Of a stretch of 64,000 nt of DNA, positions 49,343-60,264 are shown piece after piece. The DNA is from Novosphingobium sp. Leaf2. GTDB lineage: Bacteria; Pseudomonadota; Alphaproteobacteria; Sphingomonadales; Sphingomonadaceae. The first letter of the stretch is position 1. Each line of letters opens with the position of its first letter. The stretch covers positions 43,977 to 107,976 of the forward strand of contig NZ_LMJY01000004.1 in assembly GCF_001421325.1 (NCBI RefSeq), written 5' to 3'. The position numbers and the translations under genes were made by a program. Below the pieces are notes generated by a model that was not told the DNA's origin, did no database searches, and saw only the letters and a program-made list of their open reading frames with translations.

Positions 49343-50635
49343 ATGACGATACACGAACCGCAGGGCGCCGCGCCCCCGCCCGCGCCATCGCTTGCCGATG
49401 GCGCGATAGAACCGCCGGCAGATCGCGGTGCCGTTCGGGCGCAGAACGTGCTGATCGGGCTGATCTTCCTGGCGACCGCGCTGAATTACGTCGATCGGCA
49501 GGTTCTGGCACTGCTCAAGCCCATGCTGGAGGCCGAATTCAATTGGACCGACCAGCAGTTTGCGCACCTGGGCTCGATCTTCCAGCTGGCCGCGGCGGCA
49601 TCGCTGCTGGGCGTGGGCTGGTTCGTCGACCGGTTCGGCGTGCGCTTCGCCTACGGGTTTGCCGTGGCGGTGTGGAGCCTGGCGGGCATGGCCCATGCGC
49701 TGGCCGCCAGCGTGCAGCAGTTCGTGATCGCCCGCGCGGTGCTGGCGACGGCTGAATCGGTCAACACCCCCGCCGCGATGAAGACGGCCGCCATCTATCT
49801 GCCGATCCAGCGCCGCTCCATCGGCATCGGCATCATCAACACCGCGCCTAACATCGGCGCCATCATCACCCCCCTGCTGATCCCGCCGTTTGCGATCGCC
49901 TTCGGCTGGCGCGCCGCGTTCGTCGTCACCGGTGCCCTTGGCCTGCTGTGGCTGGCCGCTTGGCATTTCAACACCGCAAAGCTCAAGCCGATAGCCGGGC
50001 AGACTGCGACCACGCGGGGCAAGGTGGAGTGGGGCGCGATCCTGTCAGACCGGCGCACCTGGACCGTGATCGGCGCCAAGGCGTTCACCGATCTGGTTTG
50101 GTGGTTCGTGCTGTTCTGGACGCCGGACTTCTTCGCGCGCCAGTTCCATCTCAGCCAGGGCGCGCTGGGCTGGCCGATCGCGATTATCTTCACCCTTGCC
50201 GCTCTTGGCGCGGTGAGCAGCGGCGCGCTGTACCCCGCCCTGCTGCTGCGCGGCATGTCGGTGAACGCCGCCCGCAAGAGCGCGATGCTGGCCTTTGCGC
50301 TGATCGTGCTGGTCATGCCGCTGGCGCTGATCGCCACCAACCCGTGGATCGCGGCGATCTGCATCGGCATGGGTCTGTTCGCGCACCAGGGCTTTTCGAC
50401 CAACATCTTCGGCATGGCGACCGAGATCATCCCCGCACGCCGGATCGCCACGGTCATCGCGCTGGGCGCGATCGGCGGCAATCTGACCGGCACCGGGATC
50501 ATCGAATTTGCCGGCTGGTCGCTGGACTCGGGGCTGGGGTATGGCCCGCTTTTCGTGGTCTGCGGATCAGCCTATCTCGTGGCGCTGGCCTTCATCCACC
50601 TGATGCAGCCAAAGCTGACGACGGCGCAGGATTGA
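49343..50635 (+). CDS. MFS transporter, likely sulfoquinovose/sulfonate uptake
   Basis: A 430-residue permease with about 12 hydrophobic helices and a ~35-residue cytoplasmic leader. Early T-A-L-N-Y-V-D-R-Q-V-L-A-L-L-K-P and D-R-F-G-V-R-F-A-Y-G correspond to the TM1 and loop 2-3 motifs of organic-anion (ACS-type) MFS carriers. ATG 49343 follows GGGAG by six bases. It carries the same upstream element as the glycosidase operon, so inner-membrane uptake of sulfoquinovose or its glycerol glycoside is the best guess. The sulfo-SMO locus of Agrobacterium uses an ABC importer instead, so this would be a variant. Confidence 0.85.
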   Translation: MTIHEPQGAAPPPAPSLADGAIEPPADRGAVRAQNVLIGLIFLATALNYVDRQVLALLKPMLEAEFNWTDQQFAHLGSIFQLAAAASLLGVGWFVDRFGVRFAYGFAVAVWSLAGMAHALAASVQQFVIARAVLATAESVNTPAAMKTAAIYLPIQRRSIGIGIINTAPNIGAIITPLLIPPFAIAFGWRAAFVVTGALGLLWLAAWHFNTAKLKPIAGQTATTRGKVEWGAILSDRRTWTVIGAKAFTDLVWWFVLFWTPDFFARQFHLSQGALGWPIAIIFTLAALGAVSSGALYPALLLRGMSVNAARKSAMLAFALIVLVMPLALIATNPWIAAICIGMGLFAHQGFSTNIFGMATEIIPARRIATVIALGAIGGNLTGTGIIEFAGWSLDSGLGYGPLFVVCGSAYLVALAFIHLMQPKLTTAQD

Positions 50636-51110
50636 GGACACGCGGGCACGCCCGCCGGCGAACGCGAGGATAACGCCAGGGGAAAAGCAGCGGGCGGGTA
50701 TGGCCGGCGCTGGGACCGCCAGCATCAGGCGGCATGCGTGTCGAGCTTGCCTGTAAAGTGCGAACGGCCGGCGAGGGGCAAACCTCAAATCTCGTCGGCA
50801 CGGCCCTGTGGTGCGCGGGGATGGCGGGTCGGGCTCGCTCTCCTGCCGCCGGTCCCGGGGGCATACCCCCGTTTTCATCCACGCATCCGCTTGCGGCTTG
50901 TCCGGTCCACACCGGGCGCCGACCATGCGCGGGAGGCACGGAGTGTCAGCTACACACGTCCCGCCCCGCCGCTGCGTCGACCGAAATCGACAATGTGGCG
51001 CGTAACCTATACGGTTATAAAAGTCAAGAGCGCAAAAAGAAGCCCCGGCAGGGAGGAGGTCCGCCGGGGCTTCTCTACGAGCCTTCAGATGAGAGTGTTT
51101 GCGCCCACCC
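50636..51110. other. 475-bp convergent intergenic region
   Basis: No credible gene in either strand. It holds an inverted repeat TAACCTATACGGTTA (51003-51017, arms TAACC/GGTTA) of unknown role and, near its right end, the terminator of the TonB receptor gene. The left part is GC-rich and structureless to the eye. Confidence 0.6.
51034..51073 (-). terminator. Rho-independent terminator of the TonB receptor gene
   Basis: GAAGCCCCGGC (51039-51049) and GCCGGGGCTTC (51063-51073) form a perfect 11-bp stem with a 13-base loop. On the minus strand the stem is followed by TTTTT (51034-51038), giving a canonical terminator about 40 bp after the receptor stop. Confidence 0.88.
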
Positions 51111-53417
<2,307 letters not shown>

Positions 53418-53509
53418 GACTCTCCCCCTTCGTCAAACTGGATCTGTCCGGAGTTTTCACCTCAGGTCGTCCTGTTGGTTGGTTGTCCTCTTGATCGGGT
53501 CGGGCATTT

Positions 53510-53529
53510 CTGTCAAGCGGTGTCATATC
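53510..53529. promoter_or_regulatory. Candidate LacI operator, copy B
   Basis: CTGTCAAGCGGTGTCATATC, 18 of 20 bases shared with copy A at 49229. The following bases extend it to TGTCATATCAGACA (53521-53534), with TGTC/GACA arms, a small inverted repeat as expected for LacI-type operators. It lies between the TonB receptor and the glycosidase-LacI operon. Confidence 0.6.
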
Positions 53530-53589
53530 AGACAGGACGAATGCAGCGCCTGGGTGCCACAACGAGCACAGCTTGGGGAGTTTAGGATC

Positions 53590-55581
53590 GTGGCGCTGAC
53601 CTTCAGCATTCGAGCAAACGGGTTCGCCTGCCATCTGGCCGGGCAGGAAATCCTGTGCAGCACGCCCGAACGCCCCGCGTTTTCGGTGGCGAGCGGCCAG
53701 CCGGACGTGCGCATGGTGCGCGGCAACTTTGCCATCAGCGATATGCCGACCGGGCGGTTGGCGCTGGCGGGCCTGCGCACGGACGGCAACGATCTGCTGT
53801 TGTCAGCGGCCCCCGATGGCGCCCCGTTGCTGCGCTTGCGCGCCAGCGGCGATACGCTGCAGGTCACCGCGCTGGACGCTGCGCATGACCGCGTGTGGAT
53901 AGACCTCGTCGCCCAGCCGCACGAACACGTCTGGGGCGGCGGCGAGCAGATGAGCTACCTCGACCTGTCCGGGCGGCGCTTCCCGATCTGGACCAGCGAA
54001 CCGGGCGTCGGGCGCGACAAGTCGACGCAGCTTACCCGGCTGATGGACGAACAGGGCATGGCCGGCGGCGATTACTGGTGGACGAACTATCCCCAGCCCA
54101 CCTTCCTGTCCTCACGGCTATACGCCTGCCATCTTGCCAGCAGCGCCTACTCCGTGCTCGATTTCACCGATGCGGCGCGCCACGGGATCGAAGTGTGGGA
54201 AGGCCGCTTCGCCCTGGAATTTTTCGCCGCGGACGACATCGCGGCGCTGGTGGGCGCGCTGTCCACCCGCTTCGGTCGCCAGCCGCCCCTGCCCGACTGG
54301 GCGATCGGCGGCGCGATCGTCGGCCTCAAGGACGGCGACGCCAGCTTTGCCCGGCTCGATGCCATCATCGCGGCGGGCGCCGAGGTCAGCGCGCTGTGGT
54401 GCGAGGACTGGATCGGCATTCGCCAGACCACGTTCGGGCGGCGCCTGTTCTGGGACTGGTCGTGGAACGCCGCACGCTATCCCGACCTTCCGGGCCGCAT
54501 CGCCGCTCTGGCGCAGCGCGGGGTGCGGTTCATGGGCTATGTGAACCCCTACCTCGCCAATGACGGCGCGCAGTACCAGGAAGCGCTGGCGGGCGGGCAC
54601 CTGGCCCTGCGGCAGGACAGTGACGAGCCCTACGTCGTCGATTTCGGTGAGTTCGATTGCGGCGTGGTGGACTTCACCAACCCCGCCAGCCTGGACTGGT
54701 TTGCCGAGCGCGTTATCGGACGCGAGATGCTGAACCTGGGCCTGTCCGGCTGGATGGCGGACTTCGGCGAATACCTGCCGGTGGACCTGCGCCTGCACGA
54801 TGGCAGCGACCCGATGCTGGCGCACAACCGCTGGCCGGTGCTGTGGGCGCAGGCGAACGCCCGCGCCATCGCATCGCGCGGAAAGACCGGCGAGGCGGTG
54901 TTCTTCATGCGCGCCGGGTTTACAGGCGTGCAGGCATTCTGCCCTCTGCTGTGGGCGGGCGACCAGTCGGTGGACTTCACCCGGCATGACGGGATCAACA
55001 CCGTGATCACCGCCGCGCTTTCGGCCGGGCTGGTCGGCAATGCCTATTCGCACAGCGACGTGGGCGGCTACACCAGTCTGCACGGCAATGTGCGCAACGC
55101 CGATCTCATCAAGCGCTGGTGCGAACTGGGTGCGTTCTCGCCGGTGATGCGCAGCCACGAAGGCAACCGCCCGGACGAGAACCTGCAGATCGATTCGACG
55201 CCAGACCTGCTGGCGTGCTTCGCAGCGATGTCGCGCGTGCACGCAAGCCTCGCGCCGTATGTGCGCCATCTCAGCGACGAGGCGGTGGCGACCGGCCTGC
55301 CGGTGCAGCGCCCGCTGTTCCTGCACTATTTCGACGACGCCCTGTTCGCGGTGCAGGACCAGTATCTGTACGGCGCGGACATGCTCGTCGCGCCCGTCGT
55401 GGAGGCCGACGCCAGCGCACGCACGGTGATCCTGCCGGGCGATGCGCCCTGGCGCCACTTGTGGTCGGGCAAGGACTTCGCGCCGGGCACCCACACGGTC
55501 GATGCGCCGTATGGCCAGCCACCGGTGTTCTATCTGCCGTCCAGCCCCTTTGCTCCCCTGTTTGCATCGCTGCAGGCATGA
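53590..55581 (+). CDS. smoI: Sulfoquinovosidase (glycoside hydrolase family 31)
   Basis: A 663-residue GH31 enzyme (E. coli YihQ is 678) that hydrolyses alpha-sulfoquinovosides such as sulfoquinovosyl-glycerol to sulfoquinovose plus aglycone. The nucleophile is D391 (W-M-A-D-F-G-E-Y-L-P) and the acid/base D458 (W-A-G-D-Q-S), 67 residues apart as in YihQ. The sulfonate-recognition set reads K247, E272, R285, W288 and Y494, the K-E-R-W-Y signature known for alphaproteobacterial sulfoquinovosidases. GTG 53590 is chosen from GGGGAG upstream and family length. There is no signal peptide, so it is cytoplasmic. It overlaps the LacI gene by ATGA. Name by homology. Confidence 0.93.
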   Translation: MALTFSIRANGFACHLAGQEILCSTPERPAFSVASGQPDVRMVRGNFAISDMPTGRLALAGLRTDGNDLLLSAAPDGAPLLRLRASGDTLQVTALDAAHDRVWIDLVAQPHEHVWGGGEQMSYLDLSGRRFPIWTSEPGVGRDKSTQLTRLMDEQGMAGGDYWWTNYPQPTFLSSRLYACHLASSAYSVLDFTDAARHGIEVWEGRFALEFFAADDIAALVGALSTRFGRQPPLPDWAIGGAIVGLKDGDASFARLDAIIAAGAEVSALWCEDWIGIRQTTFGRRLFWDWSWNAARYPDLPGRIAALAQRGVRFMGYVNPYLANDGAQYQEALAGGHLALRQDSDEPYVVDFGEFDCGVVDFTNPASLDWFAERVIGREMLNLGLSGWMADFGEYLPVDLRLHDGSDPMLAHNRWPVLWAQANARAIASRGKTGEAVFFMRAGFTGVQAFCPLLWAGDQSVDFTRHDGINTVITAALSAGLVGNAYSHSDVGGYTSLHGNVRNADLIKRWCELGAFSPVMRSHEGNRPDENLQIDSTPDLLACFAAMSRVHASLAPYVRHLSDEAVATGLPVQRPLFLHYFDDALFAVQDQYLYGADMLVAPVVEADASARTVILPGDAPWRHLWSGKDFAPGTHTVDAPYGQPPVFYLPSSPFAPLFASLQA

Positions 55582-56594
55582 GCGAACGCGCCAATATCAA
55601 GGACGTCTCCGCGCTGGCAGGCGTTTCGGTAAAGACCGTCAGCCGCGTTCTGAACGGGCATCGCTATGTCAGCGGGGAAACCAAAGAGCGCGTCGAAAAG
55701 GCGATGCGCGAGCTGGAATTCCGTCCCAGCGTGGCCGCGCGCATTCTGGCCGGCACCAAGTCCGGCCAGATCGCGCTGATCTACGATAATCACAGCCCGT
55801 ACTACATGAACCAGATTCAGATGGGCTGCTGGGAAGGCTGCAACCAGGCCGGCATGCGCCTGCTCGCCCAGCCGGTGGACGTGACCGGTGCCACCGTGGG
55901 CGACCAGGTGCGCGGGCTCGTCACCGAAACCCATGTCGATGGCATCGTCCTGTCCTCCCCCGTGACCGACTGCGTGGCCGTGCTGCAGGCGCTGGAGGGC
56001 ATGGACATCCCCTTCGTGCGCATTTCACCAGGCACCAACCATGCGATGACATCTTCGGTATTCATGGACGATGCCCAGGCGGCGGACGACATGACCACCT
56101 ACCTCATCAACAAGGGCCACCGCCGGATCGGCTTCGTGCGCGGCCACCCTAATCACATGGCCTCCGAAGAGCGCCTGTTCGGCTATCGCCGCGCGCTGGA
56201 CCGGGCCGGGATCGCCTTCGAGCCCGCGCTGGTCGCCCCCGGTGCGTTCGATTTCGACAGCGGCGTGGACGCGGCCCATCGTTTCCTGAAATCGCCCCGC
56301 CGGCCCACCGCGATCTTCGCCAGCAACGACGATATGGCAGCCGGCATCCTGTCCGTCGCGCATGACATGGGGCTGGACGTGCCGGGCGATCTTTCGGTCA
56401 CCGGGTTCGACGATACCACGCTGGCGCGCATGGTCTGGCCCCAGCTCACCACCATCCGCCAGCCCACCCGCGAACTGGCGCTGGCTGCCACACAGCTGTT
56501 GCTGGAGGGCGTCCACCTGACGCACCGCAGGCTTCCCCACGACCTGATTGAACGCGCATCGGTTGCCGCGATCAATCCCGATTTCCTTTCCTGA
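55578..56594 (+). CDS. LacI-family transcriptional regulator
   Basis: A 338-residue repressor-type protein. The N-terminal helix-turn-helix (A-N-I-K-D-V-S-A-L-A-G-V-S-V-K-T-V-S-R-V-L-N-G) is followed by a periplasmic-binding-protein-like sugar domain (V-D-G-I-V-L-S-S-P, F-A-S-N-D-D-M-A-A-G). It is translationally coupled to the glycosidase (ATGA 55578-55581). It is the obvious local regulator of the sulfoquinovose genes. The effector is probably sulfoquinovose, its glycoside or a metabolite. The paired 20-bp elements at 49229 and 53510 are its candidate sites. Confidence 0.93.
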   Translation: MSERANIKDVSALAGVSVKTVSRVLNGHRYVSGETKERVEKAMRELEFRPSVAARILAGTKSGQIALIYDNHSPYYMNQIQMGCWEGCNQAGMRLLAQPVDVTGATVGDQVRGLVTETHVDGIVLSSPVTDCVAVLQALEGMDIPFVRISPGTNHAMTSSVFMDDAQAADDMTTYLINKGHRRIGFVRGHPNHMASEERLFGYRRALDRAGIAFEPALVAPGAFDFDSGVDAAHRFLKSPRRPTAIFASNDDMAAGILSVAHDMGLDVPGDLSVTGFDDTTLARMVWPQLTTIRQPTRELALAATQLLLEGVHLTHRRLPHDLIERASVAAINPDFLS

Positions 56595-56606
56595 CAGGAT
56601 ATTACC

Positions 56607-57515
56607 ATGATGTATCTGCCTTCCCCCGAAGTCCGTCGCCCATTGGGCAAGAGCGGGATCATGGTATCGCCGCTCGCCTGGGGCAACTGGCGCCTGTGCG
56701 GCGACGATGTGCCCGGCGTCGTCACCCTGCTGCACGCCGCGCTCGATGCCGGGATCAACCTGATCGACACCGCCGACATCTACGGCCCCGACAACAACGA
56801 GGCGTTCGGCGCATCGGAAGCCTTGCTGGGCCGCGCGCTGGCCAGCGAACCGGGCCTTCGCGAAAAGCTGGTGATCGCCACCAAGGGCGGGATTTCGATG
56901 GGCGTGCCCTACGATTCCAGCGCGGGATACCTCACCTCGGCCATTGACGCGTCGCTCGCCCGCCTCGGCATCGACACCGTGGAATTGTGGCAGATCCATC
57001 GCCCTGACATCCTGACTCACCCGGCGGAGATCGCGAAAGCCATCGACGCGGCACACCAGGCGGGCAAGATCCACAGCTTCGGCGTCTCCAACTTCACCAC
57101 CGCCCAGATCGCCACGCTGCAGCAGTTCATGACGCTGCCGATCGTCTCCACCCAGCCCGAATTGTCCGCGCTCAAGCTGGCGCCGATCGAGAATGGCGAA
57201 CTGGACCAGGCGATCGCGATGGACATGGCGGTCATGGCGTGGTCCCCGCTGGGCGGCGGGCGCATCGCCGCGCCCAAGGACGCGCGCGCGCTCGCGGTCG
57301 CGGCGGAACTGGACGCGGTTGCCGCGGAATTCGGCGTGTCGCGTACGGCGGCGGCCTACAGCTGGATCATGGCGCACCCGGCCCGCGCCATCCCCATCAT
57401 CGGATCACAAAAGGCCGAGCGGATCACACAAAGCGCCGACGCCCTCAAGGTCCGCTGGACCCGGGCGCGGTGGTACGCGGTACTGGTCGCCGCAAAAGGA
57501 GAGCCTCTGCCATGA
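56607..57515 (+). CDS. smoB: Aldo/keto reductase, SmoB-like 6-oxo-glucose reductase
   Basis: A 302-residue (beta/alpha)8 AKR. The catalytic tetrad is visible as D54 and Y59 (D-T-A-D-I-Y-G), K93 (A-T-K-G-G) and H131 (W-Q-I-H-R). The NADPH-binding I-P-I-I-G-S-Q-K-A-E-R-I lies near the C-terminus. In the sulfo-SMO pathway the SmoB AKR reduces 6-oxo-glucose, formed by the monooxygenase, to glucose. ATG 56607 follows AGGA by seven bases. It overlaps the next gene by ATGA. Assignment rests on context plus family. Confidence 0.86.
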   Translation: MMYLPSPEVRRPLGKSGIMVSPLAWGNWRLCGDDVPGVVTLLHAALDAGINLIDTADIYGPDNNEAFGASEALLGRALASEPGLREKLVIATKGGISMGVPYDSSAGYLTSAIDASLARLGIDTVELWQIHRPDILTHPAEIAKAIDAAHQAGKIHSFGVSNFTTAQIATLQQFMTLPIVSTQPELSALKLAPIENGELDQAIAMDMAVMAWSPLGGGRIAAPKDARALAVAAELDAVAAEFGVSRTAAAYSWIMAHPARAIPIIGSQKAERITQSADALKVRWTRARWYAVLVAAKGEPLP

Positions 57516-58588
57516 ATGCAACCTCTGACAAGACCTGCGAGGTAAGCTGGTTTTCGGCGCTGTGCGACGATGACTACGAGTTTCTCGGTCAGCCCGATCC
57601 CATGCTGGCGTCCAGCTGGGAGCATTGCCGCAATATCGTGTTGCAGGCGGAAAAAGGCGGGTTCGACAATATCCTGCTTCCCTCCGGGTATGCGCTGGGG
57701 ATCGACACCACCATGTTCGCGGGCGCCATCGCTCCGATGACGGAGACGATACGCCTGCTTTGGGCGCTGCGCATGGGTGAGGACTGGCCGCCGCAGTTGG
57801 CCCGCCGCATTGCTACGCTTGACCGCATCTTGGGCGGGCGGCTGACGGTCAACATCATTTCGTCCGACCTGCCCGGCGAAAAGCTGGACAGCCGCGCGCG
57901 GTATCAGCGCACGCTGGAAGTGATGCAGATCCTCAAGATCATGCTGAACGGCGAACATCTGCAATACCAGGGCGAGTTCTATACCCTCGATCTGCCCCCG
58001 GCCCGCATCTCCACCGTCTCGGGCAAATGTCCGCCGCTCTACTTCGGCGGCTTGTCCGAAGACGCGCGCGAAGCGGCGGCCAAGGCCTGCGACGTGTACC
58101 TGATGTGGCCCGATACGATGGACAACGTGCGCGCCATCATCGCCGACATGACCGCGCGAGCCGCCAGATATGGCCGCACCCTCAAGTTCGGCTACCGTGC
58201 CCACGTTATCGTGCGCGAGACCGAGGACGAGGCCCGCACCTATGCCGACCGTCTGCTGTCCAAGCTGGACGATGCGGCCGGCGAGGCCATCCGCAGCAAG
58301 TCGCTGGATAGCGCCAGCGTGGGCGTAGCGCGCCAGGCCCAGCTGCGCTCTGCCGCCGGCGGCGACGGCTTCGTCGAGGACAACTTGTGGACCGGCATAG
58401 GCCGGGCCCGCTCGGGCTGCGGCGCGGCGATTGTCGGCGATCCCGATCAGGTCCTCGCCAAGCTGCGTGCCTATCAGGCCGAAGGCATCGATGCCTTCAT
58501 CCTCTCGGGCTATCCGCATGCGGCGGAAGCGGACTTGTTCGCGCGCCATGTTCTGCCGCATATCCACCACGCGCCGCTGGTGCTCTAA
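57512..58588 (+). CDS. smoC: FMNH2-dependent sulfoquinovose monooxygenase (SsuD/SmoC-like)
   Basis: A 358-residue luciferase-like monooxygenase of alkanesulfonate type. Relative to E. coli SsuD the active-site residues appear three positions later: W199, R229, H231 (Y-R-A-H-V), R300 and Y334 (S-G-Y-P-H), matching SsuD W196, R226, H228, R297, Y331 as I remember them. It would cleave the C-S bond of sulfoquinovose to give sulfite and 6-oxo-glucose, using O2 and reduced flavin. AAAAGGAGAG precedes ATG 57512, which overlaps the AKR stop. No flavin reductase is encoded nearby, so FMNH2 must come from elsewhere in the genome. Confidence 0.9.
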   Translation: MNATSDKTCEVSWFSALCDDDYEFLGQPDPMLASSWEHCRNIVLQAEKGGFDNILLPSGYALGIDTTMFAGAIAPMTETIRLLWALRMGEDWPPQLARRIATLDRILGGRLTVNIISSDLPGEKLDSRARYQRTLEVMQILKIMLNGEHLQYQGEFYTLDLPPARISTVSGKCPPLYFGGLSEDAREAAAKACDVYLMWPDTMDNVRAIIADMTARAARYGRTLKFGYRAHVIVRETEDEARTYADRLLSKLDDAAGEAIRSKSLDSASVGVARQAQLRSAAGGDGFVEDNLWTGIGRARSGCGAAIVGDPDQVLAKLRAYQAEGIDAFILSGYPHAAEADLFARHVLPHIHHAPLVL

Positions 58589-58604
58589 GGACGGGAAGCC
58601 ACGC

Positions 58605-59840
58605 ATGGACCGCTTTGACTCTCTTCTGGCCGGAGCGATGGCGCGCCGGCGGCTCCTGGCCGGCGGCGCCCTCGGCATCGCGGCAAGCACGGCTGCACTG
58701 GCGCAGGGCAGCGGGCGGTTCATCAAGCTGGCGATGGCGGGCGGCCCGGAAAGCCGCCCCCTCGCCTCCGACTTCCCCGGCAAGGGCGAGATGATCGTCC
58801 TGCGCAACCGGCCCCCGCTGCTGGAAACGCCGATGAGCGTGTTCGACGAAAGCGTGTTCACGCCCAATGACCGCTTCTACGTGCGCTGGCACTGGGCCGA
58901 CATCCCGCTCGACGTGGACGCTGCCGCGTTCCGCCTGACGATCACCGGCGGCACCCGCCCCGTGTCACTCTCCCTGCCCGACCTGCTGAAGCTGCCGCGC
59001 ATGTCCTATGCAGCGGTCAACCAGTGTTCGGGCAACAGCCGCGGCCTGTTCACGCCGCGCGTGCCCGGCGCGCAATGGGCGCACGGCGCGATGGGCAATG
59101 CCCGCTGGGAAGGCGTGGCGCTCAAGACCCTGCTGGATGCGGCGGGCATTGGTGCCGACGCGAAAATCGTCGGCTTCGGCGGCCTGGATCGTCCGTTGAC
59201 GGATGTCGATCCGTTCGAAAAGTCCCTCGCCCTCAATCACGCGATGGACGGCGAAGTGATGGTCGCCTTCGCGATGAACGGCGAACAGCTGCCGCTTCTC
59301 AACGGCTTCCCGCTGCGATTGATCGTGCCCGGCTGGTATTCCACCTACTGGGTCAAGGCGCTCAACCACATCGCCCTCATGGCCGGGCCGGACACCAACT
59401 ACTGGATGGCCAAGGCCTATCAGATCCCCGACACGCCGGGCGCTGACGTGCCGCCGGGCACCACGACGTTTCCCAAGACCCCGATCTCTACGATGCCCCC
59501 CCGTTCGTGGATCACCAGCGTTGCGGACGGCGCACGCCTGCCGCACCGCCCCGACCTGCCCGTGGGCGGCATCGCGATGGGCGGCGATCGCGGCGTCCGG
59601 CGCGTCGAAGTCTCAGCCGATGGCGGCCAGACCTGGCGCGACGCCCGGCTCGGCCCCGACGAGGGCCGCTACAGCTTCCGCCGCTTTGACGCGGCGATGC
59701 AGCTGGGCGCTAAGGGGCCGCATGCGCTGATGAGCCGGTGCACCAATGCGGACGGACTTGTACAGCCGATGAAGCCGAACTGGAACCCGGGCGGCTACAT
59801 GCGCAGCTGCGTCGAAACCTTGCATATCGAGACGGTCTGA
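58605..59840 (+). CDS. sorA: Sulfite dehydrogenase molybdenum subunit (SorA-type)
   Basis: A 411-residue protein of the sulfite oxidase family. It has a twin-arginine-type leader (M-A-R-R-R-L-L-A-G-G-A...A-A-L-A-Q) for folded export to the periplasm. The molybdopterin domain has the Mo-ligand C141 in V-N-Q-C-S-G-N-S-R, then Y-W-V-K-A-L-N-H and the C-terminal dimerisation beta-domain (V-E-V-S-A-D-G-G-Q-T-W). It oxidises sulfite to sulfate and hands electrons to a cytochrome c. It is 16 bp after the monooxygenase gene and coupled to the SorB-like gene. It would detoxify the sulfite freed from sulfoquinovose, which implies sulfite reaches the periplasm. Confidence 0.92.
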   Translation: MDRFDSLLAGAMARRRLLAGGALGIAASTAALAQGSGRFIKLAMAGGPESRPLASDFPGKGEMIVLRNRPPLLETPMSVFDESVFTPNDRFYVRWHWADIPLDVDAAAFRLTITGGTRPVSLSLPDLLKLPRMSYAAVNQCSGNSRGLFTPRVPGAQWAHGAMGNARWEGVALKTLLDAAGIGADAKIVGFGGLDRPLTDVDPFEKSLALNHAMDGEVMVAFAMNGEQLPLLNGFPLRLIVPGWYSTYWVKALNHIALMAGPDTNYWMAKAYQIPDTPGADVPPGTTTFPKTPISTMPPRSWITSVADGARLPHRPDLPVGGIAMGGDRGVRRVEVSADGGQTWRDARLGPDEGRYSFRRFDAAMQLGAKGPHALMSRCTNADGLVQPMKPNWNPGGYMRSCVETLHIETV

Positions 59841-60217
59841 TGCGCATACGCCCCTATCTCGCCGCGCTGGGCCTCACCCTGCTCGCCGCCTGCGGCCCCG
59901 TGCCGGACAAGGCCATGAAGTCAGCAGTGGAGGACATAAGGCCCGTGCCCGCTCCGCTCACCACGATCCGCTCGGCCAGCATCACCCTGCCCGAGGACAA
60001 CCAGACCTTCGGAGACGGGCCGGACGGCGAACTGCTGGACCGTTCGTGCCTTGCCTGCCATTCGGCCTCGATGGTCCTCTATCAGCCCCCGCTGAACAAA
60101 AAGCAGTGGGCCGCCACCGTAGACAAGATGCGCGAAGCGTATGGCGCCCCGATCGAGCCCAAAGACACCGACGCCATCATCAACGCCCTGATGGCAAAGG
60201 CCCCCGCGCGCCGCTGA
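59840..60217 (+). CDS. sorB: c-type cytochrome, SorB-like electron acceptor
   Basis: A 125-residue protein with a lipoprotein signal (lipobox L-A-A-C18) and one heme-attachment site C70-L-A-C73-H74. It starts at the last base of the sulfite dehydrogenase stop (TGATG overlap), so stoichiometric production with SorA is likely. Known SorB is a soluble periplasmic cytochrome; this one appears membrane-tethered. It is the last gene of the sulfoquinovose operon and converges with the quinone oxidoreductase gene 47 bp away. Confidence 0.9.
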   Translation: MRIRPYLAALGLTLLAACGPVPDKAMKSAVEDIRPVPAPLTTIRSASITLPEDNQTFGDGPDGELLDRSCLACHSASMVLYQPPLNKKQWAATVDKMREAYGAPIEPKDTDAIINALMAKAPARR

Positions 60218-60264
60218 GGCGGCCGGGAACGCCGATCCCATCCGCCAGCGCCCATGCGATGCGC

